Shown: piece after piece, positions 59,465-64,000 of the stretch
Position numbering within the stretch: position 1 is the stretch's first letter
How the letters are laid out: the number at the start of each line of letters is the position of its first letter
NCBI RefSeq assembly: GCF_947488025.1
Contig: NZ_CANKYS010000013.1
Location: forward strand, 48,666-112,665
Length of the DNA stretch: 64,000 bases
DNA from: an uncultured Nocardioides sp.
GTDB taxonomy: Bacteria; Actinomycetota; Actinomycetes; Propionibacteriales; Nocardioidaceae
Direction of reading: 5' to 3'
Program-made: the position numbers and the translations under genes
The notes under the pieces: generated by a model
The model's database searches: none
The model's input: only the letters and a program-made list of their open reading frames with translations
Told to the model about the DNA's origin: nothing

Positions 59465-59628
59465 CCCACGAGGTTAGGGCACACGCATCGGTCCGCCGCG
59501 ACTGCGCGCCGCGCCGGACCACTCTGGGGCGATGCCGGACCACTCGGCGACGACGCTGGCGCCCGTCACAGGACTCACCCGCTGCGGGTCAACCGGTCAG
59601 GCGTGCACCACGCTGAGGATGGGTGGCG

Positions 59629-61371
59629 ATGGACGATCCGGCCGCCCGAACGACTCGGAGTGCGAGCCTGCGGGGGCGCGCCGCGCTGCTGGGGTGGGTC
59701 ACGGGCGGGCTCGTGATGCTCAGCCTGGTGCTGCTCGCGGTCGCGGCCTGGCAGCTCACCACGACGGACGGCCGGACGACGGTCCCGGACACCGCTGTCC
59801 TCCCCCTGAGCGTGGAGTTCAGATCACCTGGGCTGGCGGTGCTCCTGGCTGCCGTTGCGCTGGTCGCGGCGACCTTCACCGCCCTCACCGCTCTCGAGAC
59901 GGCCACGGCGATGCAGGTCCTCAACCGCGACCGCCGCATCCCTGCGCCCCTGCCGGCGCACCTGCAGCAGGCCCGCAGATGGACCTTGGGACCGGTTGCC
60001 GTCCGCAGCCTGGCCATGGACCACCCACCGGAGTGGCCGGCCTTCGCCGTTCCGAGTCAGTACCTGCCACCGGGTACCCGTCTGCGTTGCACCGTCCTGG
60101 TGCCCGCCCACGACGAGGAGGCTGTCGTCGGCGCCACACTGCGCTCGCTGGCCGACCAGACCCGGCGCGCTGACCGGATCATCGTGATCGCTGACAACTG
60201 CACCGACGCAACGGGAGAGGTGGCGCGCGCATGCGGAGCCGAGGTGGTGGAGACGGTCGGCAACACCGAGAAGAAGGCCGGCGCGCTCAACCAGCAGCTC
60301 GCGCTGCTCCTGCCCTCGCTCGACGCCGAGGACGTCGTCATGGTCATGGATGCTGACTCGACGCTCTCCGCGGACTTCCTGGAGACCGCGCTCGGCCTGC
60401 TCGAGGACGACGCAGACCTGATGGCGGTCGGTGGGCTGTTCTTCGGCGAGGAGGGCGGAGGACTGGTGGGACAGCTCCAGCGCAACGAGTTCGGCCGCTA
60501 CCAGCGAATCGTCGCCCGCCGCCTCGACCGGGTCTTCGTGCTGACAGGTACCGCCTCGGTGATTCGCGGATTCGCCCTCAGCGCCGTGGCCCAGGCCCGG
60601 GGCTCCCTGATCCCCGGCCCACCGGGCAAGGTGTACGACACGCTCGCGCTGACCGAGGACAATGAGCTCACGCTCGCCCTGAAGACCCTGGGCGCACGGA
60701 TGACCTCCCCGCGTCACTGCCGCGTCACCACCGAGGTCATGACCCGCTGGCGTGACCTGTGGCGGCAGCGTCTGCGCTGGCACCGAGGAGCGCTGGAGAA
60801 CATCGGCGCCTACGGGTTCACGCGCGCGACCGCGATGTACTGGACCCAACAGCTCGCGCTGGGCTACGGCGTGGTCGCCCTGTGGTCCTATGCGCTCCTC
60901 CTGGTCATCACGCTGCTGGCCGCCGACAGCATCCGATGGTCGCCCTTCTGGGTGACGATCGGCCTGGTGTTCCTCCTCGAACGACTGGTCACCGTGTGGG
61001 CAGTCGGGTGGCGGGCCCGCGCACTGGCCGCGCCTGTGGTCGTCGAGCTCGTCTACGCCTTCTTCCTCCAGGCCTGCTTCGTCACCTCAATCGTCCAGAT
61101 CGCCACCGGCCGCAAAGCCGGGTGGAACTACGTCCCTCGCGCCGCCATGCAGGCGGCGATGCTTCCCGTGCTCGCTGCGTACGTCGTCGCGTTCGGCATC
61201 GTGCTCCCGAGCTCGCTGCTCCTGACGGACTGGTACCGGGCCCTGAGCATCTGGGTGGCGTTCAACACCTTGGTGTTCGTCGTCCTCAGCCTCCTGCAGC
61301 TGCTTCCTCCTCTGCGCCGCGACGCCCGGCATGCCCGTGCCCGTGGCGGCAATACCCACCAGGCACCGTGA
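59629..61371 (+). CDS. Processive GT2 synthase-like membrane glycosyltransferase
   Basis: A 580-residue family 2 glycosyltransferase related to hyaluronan/chitin/poly-GlcNAc synthases. Two N-terminal membrane helices come first, then LVPAHDEE, the metal-binding MDADST, the catalytic TEDNELT and RQRLRWHRG (QxxRW type). About four C-terminal helices follow (GYGVVALWSYALLLVITLLA onwards). It stands alone: no partner hydrolase or adaptor is adjacent, unlike the operon at 33258. The ATG at 59629 is preferred to a GTG two codons earlier because GAGGA is better spaced. The polymer is unknown. Confidence 0.85.
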   Translation: MDDPAARTTRSASLRGRAALLGWVTGGLVMLSLVLLAVAAWQLTTTDGRTTVPDTAVLPLSVEFRSPGLAVLLAAVALVAATFTALTALETATAMQVLNRDRRIPAPLPAHLQQARRWTLGPVAVRSLAMDHPPEWPAFAVPSQYLPPGTRLRCTVLVPAHDEEAVVGATLRSLADQTRRADRIIVIADNCTDATGEVARACGAEVVETVGNTEKKAGALNQQLALLLPSLDAEDVVMVMDADSTLSADFLETALGLLEDDADLMAVGGLFFGEEGGGLVGQLQRNEFGRYQRIVARRLDRVFVLTGTASVIRGFALSAVAQARGSLIPGPPGKVYDTLALTEDNELTLALKTLGARMTSPRHCRVTTEVMTRWRDLWRQRLRWHRGALENIGAYGFTRATAMYWTQQLALGYGVVALWSYALLLVITLLAADSIRWSPFWVTIGLVFLLERLVTVWAVGWRARALAAPVVVELVYAFFLQACFVTSIVQIATGRKAGWNYVPRAAMQAAMLPVLAAYVVAFGIVLPSSLLLTDWYRALSIWVAFNTLVFVVLSLLQLLPPLRRDARHARARGGNTHQAP

Positions 61372-61497
61372 AGACCCACCACAAGGGCATCTTCGGCAGG
61401 TTCGGTGTCAACCGCCGAGTGGACGCCGTACGCCGCGGCCGGGCACGTGGACTCTGGTGCACTCGCCCGACCCGGAGCACAGCTAGGGCGTGTCTCC

Positions 61498-62025
61498 TTA
61501 TTCGCGCAGCCAGATGGTGATGGCGCGTAGGACGACGCCTCCTCTGTAGACCGTGGCGAGCTTGTCGTAGCGGGTTGCCAGGCCCCGCCACTGCTTGTGG
61601 TCGTTGAAGGATCGCTCGATGACGTTGCGTCCCTTGTAGGTCGTGGCGTCGAAGGCGGGCGGGCGTCCGCCGGCAGATCCGCGGCGCTTGCGGTGGGCGA
61701 TCTGGTCCGAGGGTTGTGGGATGACCGCTCGGATTCCTCGTGAGCGCAGTTCGGTCCGGATCGCACGGGAGGAGTAGGCCTTGTCGGCGAGCACCGCGTC
61801 CGGACGAGTGCGCGGGCGCCCTGGCCCGAGGCGCTTGACCGCCAGGTGCGACATGAGTGGCTTGAGCATCGGAGAGTCGCCGGCCTGGCCGGGAGTGAGC
61901 ACGATGACCAGCGGGCGGCCCTGTCCGTCGACGAGCTGGTGGATCTTGGTCGACATGCCGCCACGCGAGCGACCGAGCGCGTGATCGGGCGGCTCGGTGC
62001 GCAGGTCCTTGTAGTTCGGCTCAGC
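61498..62025 (-). CDS. IS5-family transposase, C-terminal part (orfB)
   Basis: This part holds the second catalytic Asp in LADKAYSSRAIR and the Glu in ERSFNDHKQWRGLATRYDK, preceded by DHALGRSRGG and STKIHQLVDG. It has a possible internal start (ATG at 61956) but is expected to be expressed as a fusion with orfA through a frameshift in the GGGGGG run at 62025-62030. By position the join needs a +1 (or -2) shift. Confidence 0.88.
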   Translation of the reverse strand, partial: AEPNYKDLRTEPPDHALGRSRGGMSTKIHQLVDGQGRPLVIVLTPGQAGDSPMLKPLMSHLAVKRLGPGRPRTRPDAVLADKAYSSRAIRTELRSRGIRAVIPQPSDQIAHRKRRGSAGGRPPAFDATTYKGRNVIERSFNDHKQWRGLATRYDKLATVYRGGVVLRAITIWLRE

Positions 62026-62401
62026 CCCCCGTGCGGCGCCCGGCTGGGCCCTCGATCCGGCTCAAGGTGGTGGCGTGCTGATGGGCGCGGTTGATGGTGG
62101 AGTCGACTGAGACGTTCCAGTCGACGGCGCCTGCAGCATCGGCTTCGGCGACCAGGCGGGCGTGGATTTTGTCCCAGGTGCCGTCGGCGCTGAACCGCTT
62201 GTGGCGCTTCCAGATCGTCTGCCACGGGCCGAACGACTCGGGCAGATCTCGCCACGCCAGCCCGGTCCGCAGCCGGTAGACGATGCCCTCGATCACCTGC
62301 CGGTGGTCGCGAAACGGCCGTCCGCGCTGCCCTTCGGACGATGGCATCAAGGGCTCGATCCGAGCCCACTGGGCGTCAGTCAGCACTGCCGAACGCGACA
62401 T
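62021..62401 (-). CDS. IS5-family transposase, N-terminal part (orfA)
   Basis: A 126-residue frame beginning MSRSAVLTDAQWARIEPLMP, the usual IS5 opening, with GIVYRLRTGLAWRDLPESFGPW and the first catalytic Asp in VDSTINRAHQH. It stops right after the G run that continues into the orfB frame. Alone it lacks two of the three catalytic residues. Confidence 0.9.
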   Translation of the reverse strand: MSRSAVLTDAQWARIEPLMPSSEGQRGRPFRDHRQVIEGIVYRLRTGLAWRDLPESFGPWQTIWKRHKRFSADGTWDKIHARLVAEADAAGAVDWNVSVDSTINRAHQHATTLSRIEGPAGRRTGG

Positions 62402-62447
62402 GAGTCAACAATCACGGCTCGACCCCGCGTCCTTTAGGAGACACGCC

Positions 62448-63511
62448 CTAGATGAGTGAGCGCCGGCGGGCCAGTGCCACGGCGTCGGTTCTCGAGTGGG
62501 CGCCGAGCTTGCGGTAGACCGCCCGCGCGTGGGTCTTCACCGTGTTTGCGGACAAGTACAGCTCCACCGCGATCTCCTGCAAGCTCAGTGAGCTCTGCAT
62601 CAGCCGCAGCACGTCCAGCTCCCGCTCGGTCAACGGTTCCCCGACGACGTCGACCGCGTCGTGGTCCTTGATCAGCCTGCGGACCTCATCGACCCGCGCC
62701 AGCATCGTCGACATCCCGTCGAAGAAGCGACTCATCCGTTCGGTCACGTCCGCCAACAGCTCCCGCGCGAGCGCGGTGTGACCGAGCCGGGCAGCGATGC
62801 GTGCGCTCACCAGGAGGTGATGGATGGGGCCCCACACCGCTTGCGTGCTGCCCTGCTCGCGGGTCGACAGGCCGAGCTCCAAGGTGCGCATCGCGTCGTC
62901 GGACTTCCCCGCATCGGCCTGCGCCAACGCCAACGCGACGTACGCCCACGACACCTGCGGCGAAGCCCCCAACCCCCGGCTGTCCAGCACCTCGATCGCC
63001 CGGTCTGCGCACTCACGTGCGTGCATGGTGTTGCCTCGCTCGCTCTCGGCGAAGCACTCCAACGACAACGCCACGATGCGGATCATCCCGGGCGCCCCCT
63101 CAGCCCGCGAGGCTGCCCGCAGCGGCGGGACCGCCTGCTCCAGCTTTCCCTGGACGTAGTGGGCGCGCCCCAGAGCCGCCTGCGCAATCGCGAACTGGGC
63201 CGACCGGCCGTCGGTCTCCAAACCGGTAGCGGCACGTGCCGCCGCCAGCATGTCCGACGGGCCGCCGAAACCGAACCAGGAGCTGGGTGAGTCCCAGGGC
63301 GTAGCCACGGAACGCCCGGACGGTGCCGTCCAGCAGCTCGCTCGCCACCCGCGGCGGCATACCGGCGTGTTCTGTGCTCCAGGGCGAGCGCGTCCACGGA
63401 CACCGAAGCCCGCGTTCGCGAGGACAGCCGCAGCCACGGCAGCCGACGCACGAGCGCCGAACTGACAACTGGATGCGTCACCGCTTCCGCCACAGCCCCA
63501 CCCCTCGCCAC
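62448..63511 (-). pseudogene. LuxR-family (MalT-like) regulator, decayed
   Basis: The C-terminal part (62448 to about 63265) is intact: TPR-like helical repeats (AALGRAHYVQGKLEQAV, WAYVALALAQADAGKSDDA) and a LuxR HTH (LTERELDVLRLMQSSLSLQEIA, SANTVKTHARAVYRKLGAHSRTDAV). Further upstream the family-like sequence changes frame twice: MPPRVASELLDGTVRAFRGYALGLTQLLVRF is in a second frame and THPVVSSALVRRLPWLRLSSRT in a third. Nothing of the N-terminal NTPase domain remains. The natural TAG stop coincides with the target duplication of the adjacent IS, so the insertion did not change the C terminus. Confidence 0.65.
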
Positions 63512-63586
63512 GACCGGCGCACCGGGACATCGTCAAGTGGTGTCGTAGCGGGCGATGAGCTCGCATTCTCGGAGGTTGACTCCGCT

Positions 63587-64000
63587 TCAGGCAGTCGTGG
63601 CGTCGAGCAGCTTCGATAGGAGTCGTCGGAGTTCGCGGTGTCCGCGCTCGCCGAGGACTTCGGTCACCTGTTCTTCGAGGCCTTCGATCGTCTGGCGACC
63701 GGCGGCTACAGCGCCTCGGCCGCGTTTGGTGAGCACGATGAGCTTGGCCCTGCCGTCGTTGGGGTCGGGACGACGCACGAGGTACCCCATGTCGATGAGC
63801 TCGTCGACGAGTTCGGCCATGGACTGCGGGGTCATGTTGGCCTTACGTGCGAGCTCGGTGAGCCGGGACCCGTCGGGAGAGATCTGGGCGAAGACGGCGG
63901 AGTGCTTGGGCTTCTGCGGATAACCGGCCCCGACGACGCCGTCGACGATCTGGAAGCCCAACAGGCTGTAGGCCTGGCCCAGCATCGAGACGGTGTTCAG
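63587..64000 (-). CDS. MarR family transcriptional regulator, 5' end at window edge
   Basis: A winged-helix MarR regulator. The HTH is SRLTELARKANMTPQSMAELVDELIDMGYL (in adjacent parts) and the wing is VRRPDPNDGRAKLIVLTKRG, followed by the C-terminal dimerisation helix. An ATG lies at 63985, but the frame stays open to base 64000 with family-like sequence, so the true start may be outside. The 75 bp between it and the LuxR remnant hold nothing recognisable. Confidence 0.85.
   Translation of the reverse strand: MNTVSMLGQAYSLLGFQIVDGVVGAGYPQKPKHSAVFAQISPDGSRLTELARKANMTPQSMAELVDELIDMGYLVRRPDPNDGRAKLIVLTKRGRGAVAAGRQTIEGLEEQVTEVLGERGHRELRRLLSKLLDATTA

Larger units (their letters stand above)
61487..62447 (-). 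mobile_element. IS5-family insertion sequence, complete (961 bp)
   Basis: Terminal inverted repeats GGCGTGTCTCCT at the left end and AGGAGACACGCC at the right end flank a two-ORF DDE transposase on the minus strand. Outside both ends is CTAG (61483-61486 and 62448-62451), a 4-bp target duplication that fits the IS5-type YTAR target. One frame carries the N-terminal part and the other the C-terminal part, as in the IS427-like subgroup. The matching ends and intact duplication point to a fairly recent insertion. Confidence 0.93.

Overview
The window comes from a GC-rich actinobacterium with a Nocardioides-like gene set. The evidence is strong G/C bias at third codon positions, frequent GTG starts, many 4-nt stop/start overlaps, an imuA'-imuB-dnaE2 cassette under an actinobacterial LexA box, beta-ketoadipate genes, paired WS/DGAT acyltransferases and an EF-G-like second elongation factor. 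No rRNA, tRNA or CRISPR array was seen. The genus is an inference from gene content.

Layout. 1-2492 (minus): the end of a surface-glycan operon (GT2 glycosyltransferase, sulfotransferase, DegT/WecE-type aminotransferase cut by the window edge). 2537-8240 (minus): the SOS mutasome imuA'-imuB-dnaE2 behind a perfect LexA site. 8393-10382: a secreted phospholipase-D-like protein and a 96-aa protein that is only sigma region 4. 10383-19065 (minus): a YceI remnant, then the catechol branch (LysR-catB-catA-catC) and the beta-ketoadipate branch (pcaF-pcaD-pcaI-pcaJ), separated by a secreted EEP-family hydrolase. Together these take catechol to muconate, muconolactone, enol-lactone, 3-oxoadipate, its CoA ester, and finally succinyl-CoA plus acetyl-CoA. 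19200-27064: a secreted protein, a second LysR regulator, a TetR unit with its operator, an endonuclease, a CocE-type hydrolase, an EF-G-like GTPase and a methyltransferase.

27190-37857 (plus): two adjacent multigene systems. The first is a three-gene SMC complex of the Wadjet/MksBEF type (JetA, JetB, JetC) with no JetD/MksG nuclease beside it. The second is a translationally coupled operon of a processive membrane GT2 synthase, a membrane-anchored adaptor and a GH81 endo-beta-1,3-glucanase. I read it as a candidate beta-1,3-glucan (curdlan-like) synthesis and trimming system.

37892-50330: a SigB/SigF-type sigma factor, pta-ackA, a repeat/terminator block, an HU protein, a SHOCT membrane protein, a YihY-type membrane protein, a lipoprotein, a GNAT-fused acyl-CoA synthetase (Pat-like), a ThuA remnant, an MFS exporter and a hypothetical protein. 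50479-59464: a membrane PAS-SpoIIE phosphatase, two divergent WS/DGATs, a PAS protein lacking an ATPase domain, stress-type small proteins and a TrkH-TrkA potassium system. 59629-64000: a second processive GT2, a complete IS5-like element with a CTAG duplication, a decayed LuxR regulator and a MarR regulator running off the edge.

The observations I rate highest are the region-4-only sigma paralogue, which shares an almost identical 40-bp upstream element with the full sigma factor 28 kb away; the GH81-coupled glucan synthase operon, whose first gene seems to start at a non-canonical ATC; and the JetABC locus without JetD.
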